A stretch of DNA of 10,523 nt, taken from Candidatus Pelagibacterales bacterium (GTDB lineage: Bacteria > Pseudomonadota > Alphaproteobacteria > TMED109). The notes under the pieces are model-generated. The model was not told the origin of the DNA. It made no database searches and saw only the letters and a list, made by a program, of their open reading frames with translations. Shown piece by piece: positions 1-7,165 of this stretch. The translations under genes were made by a program, and so were the position numbers. Within the stretch, counting starts at the first letter, position 1; each line of letters begins with the position of its first letter. The DNA lies in assembly GCA_002732015.1 (NCBI GenBank), contig PCCU01000025.1:1-10523 (forward strand), written 5' to 3'.

Positions 1-1128
1 AATACAGGAAATGATGAAAGAGAACAAACACTTAATCAATTATTAGTTGAGATGGATGGTTTCGATACTAATGAAGGTGTAATTATTATTGCAGCAACCA
101 ATAGACCAGATGTGTTAGATCCAGCTCTTTTAAGACCTGGAAGATTTGATAGGCAAGTAGTAGTTCCAAATCCTGATATATTGGGCAGAGAAAAAATACT
201 TAAAGTTCATATGAAAAAAGTACCCCTTGCGCCAGACGTAAATGCAAGAGTTATAGCGAGAGGAACTCCTGGATTTTCTGGTGCAGATTTAGCTAATATT
301 GTAAATGAAGCTGCTCTTTTAGCTGCAAGAAAGGGAAAAAAGAATGTTTCTATGAACGAATTTGAAGAGTCGAAAGACAAAGTTATGATGGGATCTGAAA
401 GAAGATCTATGATAATGACAGAGGATGAAAAAGAAAAAACAGCATACCATGAAGCTGGTCATGCCTTGGTAATGTTACATGCTAAAGGACATGAACCACT
501 TCATAAAGTTACTATAATACCACGAGGCAGAGCACTAGGAGTAACTATGTGGTTACCTGAAAGAGATAAACTTGCTCATACATTTAATGAACTGAATGCA
601 CAATTGTCTTCTCTTTTTGGAGGAAGAATTGCGGAAGAAATTATATATGGAAAAGATAATATTACTACAGGTGCAGGAAATGATATTCAGCAAGCCACTA
701 ATTTGGCTAGAAGAATGGTAAAAGAATTTGGGTTTTCAGATAAATTAGGCCCTCTTAGATACGAAAGTAACCAAGAGGAAGTTTTTTTAGGTCATTCTGT
801 TTCTCAACAAACTAATATATCTGATGAAACAGCAAAACTTATTGATATTGAGATAAAAAGATTAGTTGTTAATGGAGAAACTAATGCTAGAAAAATTATA
901 TCTTCAAATATAAAAGATCTGCATATAATTGCTAAGGGATTACTTGAATATGAAACTCTTACCTCTTCGGATATAGACCTTTTGTTAAAAGGGAAGAAAC
1001 CAAGCAGACCAAATGAAGATGATGCTAAGGATAACTTAAAAGAAAAAAATAATAAAAATAAAAGTAATATAAAAGATGTTAAAAAACCAATTGGATCTGT
1101 TCCTGTAACAGTAAAAAACATATCATAA
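1..1128 (+). CDS. ftsH: ATP-dependent zinc metalloprotease FtsH, C-terminal part (5' end outside window)
   Basis: Membrane-anchored AAA+ protease that extracts and degrades misfolded membrane proteins and some short-lived cytosolic proteins. The frame is open from base 1 (N-T-G-N-D-E-R-E-Q...), so the visible part is 375 residues of a family that is usually about 640. The membrane segments, Walker A and Walker B lie upstream of the window. What remains is the second region of homology with its arginine fingers (ATNRPDVLD...RPGRFDR, fragment residues about 32-50), the AAA lid, and the peptidase domain. The peptidase has the zinc motif HEAGH at 448-462 and the third zinc-ligand aspartate in GAGNDIQQAT (codon 682-684). 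Wording such as VTMWLPERD and NQEEVFLGHSV is typical of alphaproteobacterial FtsH. The last ~45 residues are a Lys/Asn/Asp-rich, probably disordered tail. folP follows after 10 bp; the ftsH-folP-glmM order is widely conserved, including in E. coli. Confidence 0.98.
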   Translation, partial: NTGNDEREQTLNQLLVEMDGFDTNEGVIIIAATNRPDVLDPALLRPGRFDRQVVVPNPDILGREKILKVHMKKVPLAPDVNARVIARGTPGFSGADLANIVNEAALLAARKGKKNVSMNEFEESKDKVMMGSERRSMIMTEDEKEKTAYHEAGHALVMLHAKGHEPLHKVTIIPRGRALGVTMWLPERDKLAHTFNELNAQLSSLFGGRIAEEIIYGKDNITTGAGNDIQQATNLARRMVKEFGFSDKLGPLRYESNQEEVFLGHSVSQQTNISDETAKLIDIEIKRLVVNGETNARKIISSNIKDLHIIAKGLLEYETLTSSDIDLLLKGKKPSRPNEDDAKDNLKEKNNKNKSNIKDVKKPIGSVPVTVKNIS

Positions 1129-1138
1129 ATTTCAAAAT

Positions 1139-2206
1139 ATGATCAATAACTACTTTTTATTGCCTAGCGATATTAAAGTAGCTGATAAAAAAAAAATAGG
1201 AAGTAATAAAGTTAGGCTCAGATATAACAATGAACTTAACTTTAGCCTAGTTGATTTATGTGTTTTGGACTCAAAAAAAAAAATTAAATCTTTAGAAATA
1301 GTTGATCTAAATAATAATAAATTATTAAAAGATTTAGAATTAAAATATTCTAAATTAAGTAAAAGGCTAAGTAAGATATATTATTCGAATAATTCCAAAC
1401 CAAAATTATTTAAAGGAAATAATCCTAAAATAATGGGTATATTAAATGTTACAGAAGATAGCTTTTATGACGGAGGTAAATTCTACAACACAAAAAAAGC
1501 TATAAAACAAGCTTACAGATTAGTAGAAGAAGGTGCTGATATTATTGATGTTGGAGGAGAGTCAACCAGACCTGGAGCCTCAATTATTCCCCAAAAACAA
1601 GAAGTTTGTAGAATACTACCAGTAATAAAGGAACTTTGTAAAAACAATATAACAGTGTCATGTGATACAAGAAATTCTGTTACTATGAAGAAAGTTCTAG
1701 ATGAAGGAGTTGAAATAATAAATGATGTATCAGGATTGAATTATGATAAAAATACTTTGGCTGTAATAAAAGAATATAACTGTTATTATGTTTTAATGCA
1801 TTCTTTAGGAACACCTAGTACAATGCAAATCAACCCTAAATACGAAAATGTTATTAAAGATTTATATTCCTTTTTTTTAAAAAAAATTAGTTTAATTAAG
1901 GAAGAAAATTTAAATCTTTCTAAAATTATTATTGATCCTGGAATAGGCTTTGGTAAGAATGATTCTCATAATTTTCAAATTTTAAAATATTTTTCTATTT
2001 TTCTTGATTTGGGTTTACCTATTTTGATAGGGTTATCAAGAAAAAGTTTTATAGGAAGGTTTATTAAAAATGAATACTCAGATAGACTTCCTTGTTCACT
2101 TGCTTTGGCTGTAGATGTTTTTTTAAAGGGGGCAAGCTTTATAAGAGTTCATGATGTAAAAGGAACTAAAGATGCAATTGATATATTTAAAGAGGCTAAC
2201 CATTGA
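1139..2206 (+). CDS. folP: Dihydropteroate synthase with long N-terminal extension
   Basis: Condenses 6-hydroxymethyl-7,8-dihydropterin pyrophosphate with p-aminobenzoate to give dihydropteroate, in cytosolic folate synthesis. The TIM-barrel core spans about residues 96-355 and keeps the family landmarks: KIMGILNVTEDSFYDGG (97-113), VGGESTRPGA (138-147), the SCDTR aspartate (D176), NDVSGL (195-200), HSLGTPSTMQ (221-230), DPGIGFGK (266-273), the GLSRKSFIG lysine loop (298-306) and RVHDV (336-340). In the first signature E replaces the usual P and Y the usual second S. At 355 residues it is about 75 longer than the common ~280. The excess is a Lys/Asn-rich N-terminal region of about 95 residues; similar-length extensions occur in alphaproteobacterial homologues. 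The first in-frame ATG inside the core (1433) lies within the first conserved strand, so the long start at 1139 is preferred. No clear Shine-Dalgarno sequence precedes it; translation may be coupled to ftsH, 10 bp upstream. The stop overlaps the glmM start. Confidence 0.96.
   Translation: MINNYFLLPSDIKVADKKKIGSNKVRLRYNNELNFSLVDLCVLDSKKKIKSLEIVDLNNNKLLKDLELKYSKLSKRLSKIYYSNNSKPKLFKGNNPKIMGILNVTEDSFYDGGKFYNTKKAIKQAYRLVEEGADIIDVGGESTRPGASIIPQKQEVCRILPVIKELCKNNITVSCDTRNSVTMKKVLDEGVEIINDVSGLNYDKNTLAVIKEYNCYYVLMHSLGTPSTMQINPKYENVIKDLYSFFLKKISLIKEENLNLSKIIIDPGIGFGKNDSHNFQILKYFSIFLDLGLPILIGLSRKSFIGRFIKNEYSDRLPCSLALAVDVFLKGASFIRVHDVKGTKDAIDIFKEANH
1187..1196 (+). repeat. Homopolymer A10 tract in folP extension
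   Basis: Ten consecutive A bases, read as three AAA lysine codons plus the first base of ATA (residues 17-20 of FolP). It lies in the poorly conserved N-terminal extension. A run this long is a possible site of replication or transcription slippage; no slippage can be shown from one sequence. Confidence 0.9.
1273..1283 (+). repeat. Homopolymer A11 tract in folP extension
   Basis: Eleven consecutive A bases, read as the end of TCA, three AAA lysine codons and the first base of ATT (residues 45-49 of FolP). It is the longest single-base run I found in the window, only 76 bases downstream of the A10 tract in the same extension. Confidence 0.9.
1871..1886. repeat. T8A8 perfect palindrome inside folP
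   Basis: Eight T followed by eight A form a perfect 16-base palindrome inside the folP core, read as Phe-Phe-Leu-Lys-Lys plus the first base of an Ile codon. It contains T TTA AAA in the zero frame, which has the form of a -1 slippery heptamer. A -1 shift there would meet TAG at 1888-1890 almost at once. It is most simply explained by AT-rich codons for a Phe/Lys-rich helix. Confidence 0.85.
2191..2195 (+). promoter_or_regulatory. Ribosome binding site supporting the TTG start of glmM
   Basis: AGAGG lies 7 bases before the TTG codon at 2203, within the last codons of folP. It is one of the clearest Shine-Dalgarno matches in the window and supports a TTG start: GlmM homologues begin only a few residues before the FGTDGIRG motif, and no ATG or GTG lies in frame between here and that motif. 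Confidence 0.65.
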
Positions 2207-3570
2207 AAGTAAAATATAATATATTTAAAAAATATTTTGGTACAGATGGGATTAGGGGTAGAGCTAACTCTTCAAAAATGAATGCAAACCTAGCACTGAA
2301 AATAGGAATGGCTTCAGCTAAGCTTTTTAAAAGAGGAAAACATAAACACTTTGTACTAATAGGCAAAGATACTAGACTTTCAAATTATACTATAGAACCT
2401 GCTTTAACTTCGGGTTTTTTAAGTATGGGAATGAATGTCTACCTGACTGGGCCTCTCCCCACTCCTGGTGTGGCATCCTTAGTTACCTCAATGCGCTGTG
2501 ATGTAGGAGTAATGATATCTGCTTCACATAATGAGTATATTGATAATGGCATTAAAATATTTTGTCCAGACGGTACAAAATTATCAGATGAACAAGAAAT
2601 AGAACTAGAAAAATTAATAGATAATAGTAATTTACCCTTAGTAAAATCTGAAAATATGGGAAGAGCAAAAAGAATTGATGATGCCGGAGGTAGATACATA
2701 GAATATTTAAAATCAAAAATGCCCTCCTCGCTTAGACTTGATGGATTAAAAATAGTGATTGATTGTGCAAATGGAGCAGCATACAAGGTAGGTCCTACTA
2801 TCTTGTGGGAACTAGGTGCAGAAGTAATTTCATTAAATGTTAATCCAGATGGAACAAATGTTAATAAAAATAGTGGCTCTACAAATCCTAAAAACCTTAT
2901 ATCTACTGTTAAGAAAACTAAAGCAGATTTAGGAATAGCACTAGACGGAGATGCCGATAGATGTGTTTTAGTTGATGATAAAGGACGAATTGTTAATGGT
3001 GATTTAATTTTAGGAATAATTGCAACTAAGTGGAAAAATAAAAATATTTTAAAAAATAATACAGTGGTTGGTACTAGTATGACAAATTCTGGATTGGCAA
3101 AATATTTCGAAAAAAAAAATATTAACTTTGTTAGGTCAGAAGTTGGTGATAGAAATATAATTAATGAAATGAAAAAAAATAATTTTGTTCTTGGAGGTGA
3201 GCCCTCAGGACATATAATACTTAACAATATGTCTTCTTCAGGAGATGGTTTATTGGCATCTTTAGAAGTTTTATATACCTTAAAAGAAAGCAAAAAAAAG
3301 TTATCTTCTTTTTCAAATCTTTTCAAACCCTTTCCTCAAATAGTAGAAAGTTTTGCAATAAGAAAAAATAACACGGCTGAAAAAATTCTTAAAAAACTTC
3401 AACCTGAAATATTAAAATTAAATAAATCCTTTAAATCAGATAGTAGATTAATTTTAAGAAAATCAGGTACAGAAAATAAAATAAGAGTAATGATAGAAGC
3501 TAAAAATAAAGACTTTGCGAAGAACATTATGCTTAAAATCAAAAAAGTTTTGAAAGACTTAAATAAATGA
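2203..3570 (+). CDS. glmM: Phosphoglucosamine mutase
   Basis: Interconverts glucosamine-6-phosphate and glucosamine-1-phosphate, the step leading to UDP-GlcNAc for peptidoglycan and lipopolysaccharide. All four landmarks of the alpha-D-phosphohexomutase family are present: FGTDGIRGRAN near the N-terminus (12-22), the phosphoserine loop ISASHN with S108 as the expected phosphorylated residue, the Mg-binding DGDADR (D248, D250, D252), the sugar-binding GGEPSGH (331-337), and the C-terminal phosphate-binding loop RKSGTEN (419-425). The FGTDGIRG motif separates it from phosphomannomutase relatives. Position 111, after SASHN, is Glu where Pro is usual. The length of 455 residues is normal. The start is TTG, overlapping the folP stop by 4 bases (TTGA) and preceded by AGAGG; the end overlaps thiD by 4 bases (ATGA). 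Both overlaps suggest translational coupling in one transcript. Confidence 0.97.
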   Translation: MKVKYNIFKKYFGTDGIRGRANSSKMNANLALKIGMASAKLFKRGKHKHFVLIGKDTRLSNYTIEPALTSGFLSMGMNVYLTGPLPTPGVASLVTSMRCDVGVMISASHNEYIDNGIKIFCPDGTKLSDEQEIELEKLIDNSNLPLVKSENMGRAKRIDDAGGRYIEYLKSKMPSSLRLDGLKIVIDCANGAAYKVGPTILWELGAEVISLNVNPDGTNVNKNSGSTNPKNLISTVKKTKADLGIALDGDADRCVLVDDKGRIVNGDLILGIIATKWKNKNILKNNTVVGTSMTNSGLAKYFEKKNINFVRSEVGDRNIINEMKKNNFVLGGEPSGHIILNNMSSSGDGLLASLEVLYTLKESKKKLSSFSNLFKPFPQIVESFAIRKNNTAEKILKKLQPEILKLNKSFKSDSRLILRKSGTENKIRVMIEAKNKDFAKNIMLKIKKVLKDLNK

Positions 3571-4364
3571 TTAATCCTTCATGTTTAGTTATTGCAGGTT
3601 CAGACTCAGGAGCAGGCGCAGGCCTGCAGGCAGACCTAAAAACCTTTTCTGCCCATAATATTTATGCATCTACAGTTATTACAGCGATAACTGCTCAGAA
3701 TACTATAGGTGTAGATAAGGTTATGAACGTTCCTTCGTTTATGATTGAGTCTCAAATGAAGACTATTGCTAAGGACCTTAAAATTTCAATAATAAAAATC
3801 GGAATGCTATCTAACAGTGATATCATTGATGTAGTAAGTTATTGTTTAAAAAAATATTTATCTGAAATTCCTATTATTCTTGATCCAGTAATGGTGGCAA
3901 AAGGTGGGCATAGTCTGTTAAACAATGATTCTATAGAAAGCCTAAAAAGAGAATTATTTCCTAAAAGCTTTCTAATTACTCCTAACCTTCCTGAAGCAGA
4001 AAAGATTCTCAAAACGAAGATTAAAAATAATAAAGATATGGAAAATAACATTGAAATGTTTAGAGACATAGAAGTAGAGAATGTTCTTGTAAAAGGTGGG
4101 CATTTGAATGGGAATAAAGTAATTGATTTATTGCTAAATAATGGAAAAGTTTATAAGTTTATTTCTGATAAAATAAAAACAACAAATACTCATGGTACGG
4201 GATGTACTCTTGCCTCAGCAATAGCTTGTAATATTTTTAAAGGCTTTAATCTAAATGATAGCATTAACAATGCTAGAAACTATGTAATTAATTGTATCAA
4301 AAATCCTTTTATTATAGGTAATGGTCATAATCCATTGAATCATTTTTATAATTTATTTAACTAA
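3567..4364 (+). CDS. thiD: Hydroxymethylpyrimidine / phosphomethylpyrimidine kinase
   Basis: Ribokinase-fold kinase that phosphorylates 4-amino-5-hydroxymethyl-2-methylpyrimidine (HMP) and then HMP-phosphate, giving the pyrimidine half of thiamine. Motifs in order are IAGSDSGAGAGLQADLKT (9-26), AITAQNT with the HMP-contacting Gln44, LDPVMVAKGG (105-114), ITPNLPEAE (137-145), VLVKGGH (173-179), THGTGCTLASA with catalytic Cys213 (208-218), and the family ending GNGHNPLNHF. Gln44 and Cys213 carry the same numbers as in Salmonella ThiD. The 265-residue length is typical for the stand-alone enzyme, with no ThiE or TenA fusion. The ATG overlaps the glmM stop (ATGA), so it belongs to the upstream transcript. 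No other thiamine genes are in the window, so whether HMP is made or imported cannot be told. The start of the gene carries a GC-rich repeat patch unlike its surroundings. Confidence 0.95.
   Translation: MINPSCLVIAGSDSGAGAGLQADLKTFSAHNIYASTVITAITAQNTIGVDKVMNVPSFMIESQMKTIAKDLKISIIKIGMLSNSDIIDVVSYCLKKYLSEIPIILDPVMVAKGGHSLLNNDSIESLKRELFPKSFLITPNLPEAEKILKTKIKNNKDMENNIEMFRDIEVENVLVKGGHLNGNKVIDLLLNNGKVYKFISDKIKTTNTHGTGCTLASAIACNIFKGFNLNDSINNARNYVINCIKNPFIIGNGHNPLNHFYNLFN
3612..3631. repeat. GC-rich GCAGGC repeat/palindrome patch in thiD
   Basis: GCAGGC occurs at 3612-3617, 3618-3623 and 3626-3631. GCAGGCCTGC (3618-3627) and GCCTGCAGGC (3622-3631) are overlapping perfect palindromes. The patch encodes the conserved GAGLQA of the ThiD nucleotide/HMP site, so it is coding. 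It uses GGC, CTG and CAG codons in a genome that otherwise prefers GGA/GGT, TTA and CAA. Confidence 0.8.
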
Positions 4365-4368
4365 TTAT

Positions 4369-4397
4369 TTGACCGATTAATTTAACAAAGTTATTCT
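4369..4397 (+). promoter_or_regulatory. Candidate sigma70-type promoter for the serC-serA-hisZ-purA group
   Basis: TTGACC at 4369-4374 matches the -35 consensus at five of six bases. After exactly 17 bases, TATTCT at 4392-4397 matches the -10 consensus at four of six. Transcription would begin near 4404, giving a leader of about 20 bases before the serC ATG at 4426. A second -10-like TATTAT at 4397-4402 is too far from this -35. The location fits, because this 61-bp gap is the only true intergenic space between the + strand genes. AT-rich DNA throws up such matches by chance, so confidence is moderate. Confidence 0.45.
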
Positions 4398-4425
4398 ATT
4401 ATTTATTTATCATAAAATTTAAATC

Positions 4426-5586
4426 ATGAATGCTAAACCCAGTTTAAAACCTAATAATCCGTTATTTTCATCTGGTCCATGTCCCAAGCGTCCTGGTTGG
4501 AATTTAGCAGTTTTATCTAATGCCATCTTGGGTAGATCTCATAGGTCAAAAAAAGCCTTAGATAGAATTAACAAAGTTATATCACTTATTAAGGAAACTT
4601 TAAATATTCCGTCTAATTATCACGTTGGTATAGTTCCAGCATCTGATACTGGTGCTATAGAAATGCTGCTTTGGAATTTACTAGGTAAAAAACCTGTTGA
4701 TGTACTTGCTTGGGAAAGTTTTGGAAATGATTGGGTTAAAGATATAGTTAACCAGTTAATAGTACCAAATACCAGAGTTTTAAAGGCAGACTATGGAGAA
4801 ATTGTAGATTTAAGTCAAGTAAACTTTAATAATGATGTTGTTTTTACTTGGAATGGTACTACTTCTGGTGTTTGTGTTCCTGATGCTGATTGGATTGAAG
4901 ATGATAGAGAAGGTCTTACTATATGTGATGCCACATCTGCAGTATTTTCTATGAATTTACCGTGGCATAAATTAGATGCTACTACTTTTTCTTGGCAAAA
5001 AGTTTTAGGAGGTGAAGCTCAACATGGAGTAATAGTTTTAAGCCCTAAAGTAGTTTATAGATTAGAGTCTTTTAAAGCAGAAAGGCCTATTCCTAAAATA
5101 TTTCAATTAATGAATAAGTCATCATTAAATAAAAAACTATTTTTAGGAAGTACAATTAATACACCATCCATGTTATGTATTGAAGATGTTCTAGACTCAT
5201 TAACATGGGTAAAAAAAATAGGTGGATTAAAAAAGACTATTGAACTTAGCAATAAAAATCTTTCTGTGGTAGAAAAAAAAATTAAAGAATCTTCTTGGTT
5301 AGATTTTTTAGCCAAAGATAAAAAAGTTAGATCATGTACTTCAATATGTCTAAAAATAAAGACATCTGTTCTAGAAACCAATGACCAAGAAATTTTAAAA
5401 AATAATTTATCAGCACTATTAGACTATCTGGAAGAGAATAATATAGCACATGACATTGGTGCTTACAGAGATGCGCCAAGAGGAATCAGAATTTGGGGTG
5501 GTGCTACAGTAAATTATAAGGATATTGATATTCTGTTAGATTGGTTGGAATGGGGTTATCATGAATATATTAAAAAAGAGAACTAA
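4426..5586 (+). CDS. serC: Phosphoserine aminotransferase, alphaproteobacterial/Methanosarcina-type variant
   Basis: PLP-dependent, fold-type I aminotransferase converting 3-phosphohydroxypyruvate plus glutamate to phosphoserine, the second step of serine synthesis. The N-terminus KPNNPLFSSGPCPKRPGW (8-25) and GRSHRSK (36-42) are hallmarks of the variant SerC subfamily (TIGR01365-like), which differs from the E. coli form. ICDATSA supplies the PLP-ring aspartate (D168), and FSWQKVLGGEAQHG contains the expected Schiff-base lysine K192. GIRIWGGATV (353-362) near the C-terminus is also typical. The length of 386 residues is normal for the subfamily. The start agrees with the family N-terminus; no Shine-Dalgarno sequence is visible in the short leader. 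serA starts 2 bp after the stop, which strongly supports the serine-pathway role over another class V aminotransferase activity. The gene for the third enzyme, phosphoserine phosphatase (serB), is not in the window. Confidence 0.93.
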   Translation: MNAKPSLKPNNPLFSSGPCPKRPGWNLAVLSNAILGRSHRSKKALDRINKVISLIKETLNIPSNYHVGIVPASDTGAIEMLLWNLLGKKPVDVLAWESFGNDWVKDIVNQLIVPNTRVLKADYGEIVDLSQVNFNNDVVFTWNGTTSGVCVPDADWIEDDREGLTICDATSAVFSMNLPWHKLDATTFSWQKVLGGEAQHGVIVLSPKVVYRLESFKAERPIPKIFQLMNKSSLNKKLFLGSTINTPSMLCIEDVLDSLTWVKKIGGLKKTIELSNKNLSVVEKKIKESSWLDFLAKDKKVRSCTSICLKIKTSVLETNDQEILKNNLSALLDYLEENNIAHDIGAYRDAPRGIRIWGGATVNYKDIDILLDWLEWGYHEYIKKEN

Positions 5587-5588
5587 AA

Positions 5589-7160
5589 ATGAGTAAAATA
5601 TTAATAGCGGACAAACTAAGTGTAGAAGCAGAAAAAATATTTCTTGCTAACAACATAACTTGTGATGTTAAAACAGGATTAACTGAAAGTGAAATTATTG
5701 ACATAGTCGATGACTATGAAGGAATAATTGTAAGATCAGCTACTAAAATAACAAAAAATATTATAAATGCTGGAAAAAGCCTAAGGGTGCTTGGAAGAGC
5801 AGGAATTGGAGTAGATAATATAGATATAAGTTCAGCAACCGATAAAGGTATAGTAGTAATGAATACACCATATGGTAATTCGATTACAACAGCCGAACAC
5901 ACAATAAGCTTAATGATGTCATTAGCTAGAAATATTTCTCAAGCTGACCAATCTACGAAATTAGGTAAATGGGAAAAATCAAAATTTATGGGAACTGAAT
6001 TGTTTGGAAAAGTTTTAGGAATGATAGGATGTGGTAATATAGGCGCATTAGTTGCAGAGAGAAGTATAGGATTAAAAATGAAGGTAATAGTTTACGATCC
6101 TTTTGTTTCCAAAGAGCACCTACAAAAAATTGGAGCTAAAAAAGTAGAATTGAAAGAAATACTTAAATTAGCTGACTTTATAACTTTACATACACCTCTA
6201 ACTAGTGAAACAAGGGGAATTTTAAATAAAAAAACAATGCTAGAGTGCAAAAAGGGTGTAAGAATTATTAATTGTGCAAGAGGAGGACTAGTTGTTGAAG
6301 AAGATCTAATAGAACTTTTAAATGAGTCTCATATCGCAGGTGCTGCATTAGATGTGTTTGATGAGGAGCCTCCTAAAAATAATAATTTATTTAAATCTGA
6401 AAATTTAATATTAACCCCTCATTTAGGTGCGTCGACAAAAGAGGCTCAAGAAAATGTTGCCATACAAATTGCTCAACAAATATCTGACTTTTTACTTAAT
6501 GATGTAATAGTTAATTCTATAAACGTATCTCCTATTAGCATCGAAGAAGCTCCAGTTTTAAAACCTTATTTAGGTTTATGTCAGAATTTAGGTAAGTTTG
6601 GGGGGCAAATTATTGAAAGTAATATAAAGAAAATAAATATTACATTTAAAGGCGCAGTTTCAAAAATTAATACAAAACCATTAATATCTACATTAATAGC
6701 TAGTATATTATCAATTAAAATGGAAAGTATAAATCTAATAAATGCAGAAGTTGTAGCTAAACAAAAAAATATTGAAGTAATAACCTCTTTTCAAGAACAA
6801 ACTGAAAGTCATGATGCTGAAATATCAATAAAACTTATTACAGAAAAAGAAAAATTTAATTTCTCTGGAGCTATATTTGCAGGAAGTTCTAGAATTATTT
6901 CTATAAATGGAATGCGAATAGAAGCAGAAATATCAAAGAATATGCTATACACATCTAATAACGACAAACCTGGCTTCATTGGTTCATTAGGAACAGAGCT
7001 AGGAAATGCTAAAGTCAATATAGCTACTTTTAATTTGGGAAGAACAGGAGCAGGTGAAGCTGTTTCTCTTATAGAAATAGATGGAAAAATTGGTCCTGAG
7101 TTAATAAAAAAGTTAGAAAATATATCTAATGTGAAGCGTATAAAAAAATTATCCTTTTAA
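5589..7160 (+). CDS. serA: D-3-phosphoglycerate dehydrogenase, long (ASB + ACT) form
   Basis: NAD-dependent oxidation of 3-phosphoglycerate to 3-phosphohydroxypyruvate, the committed step of serine synthesis; its product is the SerC substrate. Domains in order: substrate-binding part (about 1-100), Rossmann NAD domain with GCGNIG (147-152) and the acidic D170 of VYDP, return of the substrate domain (about 285-315), an intervening domain (about 318-450), and a C-terminal ACT domain (about 453-523, NNDKPGFIGSLGTELG). Catalytic residues are in place: R231 in NCARGG, E260 in DEEPP, and H278 in TPHLGAS. The 523-residue length matches the long form found in Mycobacterium and many alphaproteobacteria rather than the ~410-residue E. 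coli form. The ACT domain suggests feedback control by serine, which is known for relatives but inferred here. AAGAG lies 8 bases before the ATG. hisZ follows after 5 bp. Confidence 0.97.
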   Translation: MSKILIADKLSVEAEKIFLANNITCDVKTGLTESEIIDIVDDYEGIIVRSATKITKNIINAGKSLRVLGRAGIGVDNIDISSATDKGIVVMNTPYGNSITTAEHTISLMMSLARNISQADQSTKLGKWEKSKFMGTELFGKVLGMIGCGNIGALVAERSIGLKMKVIVYDPFVSKEHLQKIGAKKVELKEILKLADFITLHTPLTSETRGILNKKTMLECKKGVRIINCARGGLVVEEDLIELLNESHIAGAALDVFDEEPPKNNNLFKSENLILTPHLGASTKEAQENVAIQIAQQISDFLLNDVIVNSINVSPISIEEAPVLKPYLGLCQNLGKFGGQIIESNIKKINITFKGAVSKINTKPLISTLIASILSIKMESINLINAEVVAKQKNIEVITSFQEQTESHDAEISIKLITEKEKFNFSGAIFAGSSRIISINGMRIEAEISKNMLYTSNNDKPGFIGSLGTELGNAKVNIATFNLGRTGAGEAVSLIEIDGKIGPELIKKLENISNVKRIKKLSF

Positions 7161-7165
7161 ACTAA

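Noticed and set aside
804..1121. Antisense open frame of 105 codons opposite the end of ftsH that looks hydrophobic enough for a membrane protein
   Set aside because: The Phe/Leu runs are the reverse reading of AAA/GAA codons in the Lys/Glu-rich FtsH tail; there is no independent support such as a ribosome binding site or known family.
1871..1890. Possible programmed -1 frameshift at T TTA AAA in folP
   Set aside because: A -1 shift meets a TAG stop within three codons and would only truncate an essential enzyme inside its core; no stimulatory structure is evident.
2439..3326. A 295-codon open reading frame on the - strand opposite glmM
   Set aside because: It lies wholly inside glmM, whose own frame is full length and motif-perfect. 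The antisense protein is a Phe/Ser/Leu/Ile-rich sequence with no recognisable motif, as expected from reading an AT-rich gene backwards.
4365..4425. Riboswitch, small RNA or terminator in the serC upstream gap
   Set aside because: The gap is only 61 bases; the best inverted repeat I see is the 4-pair TAAC/GTTA at 4383-4393, too weak for any of these.
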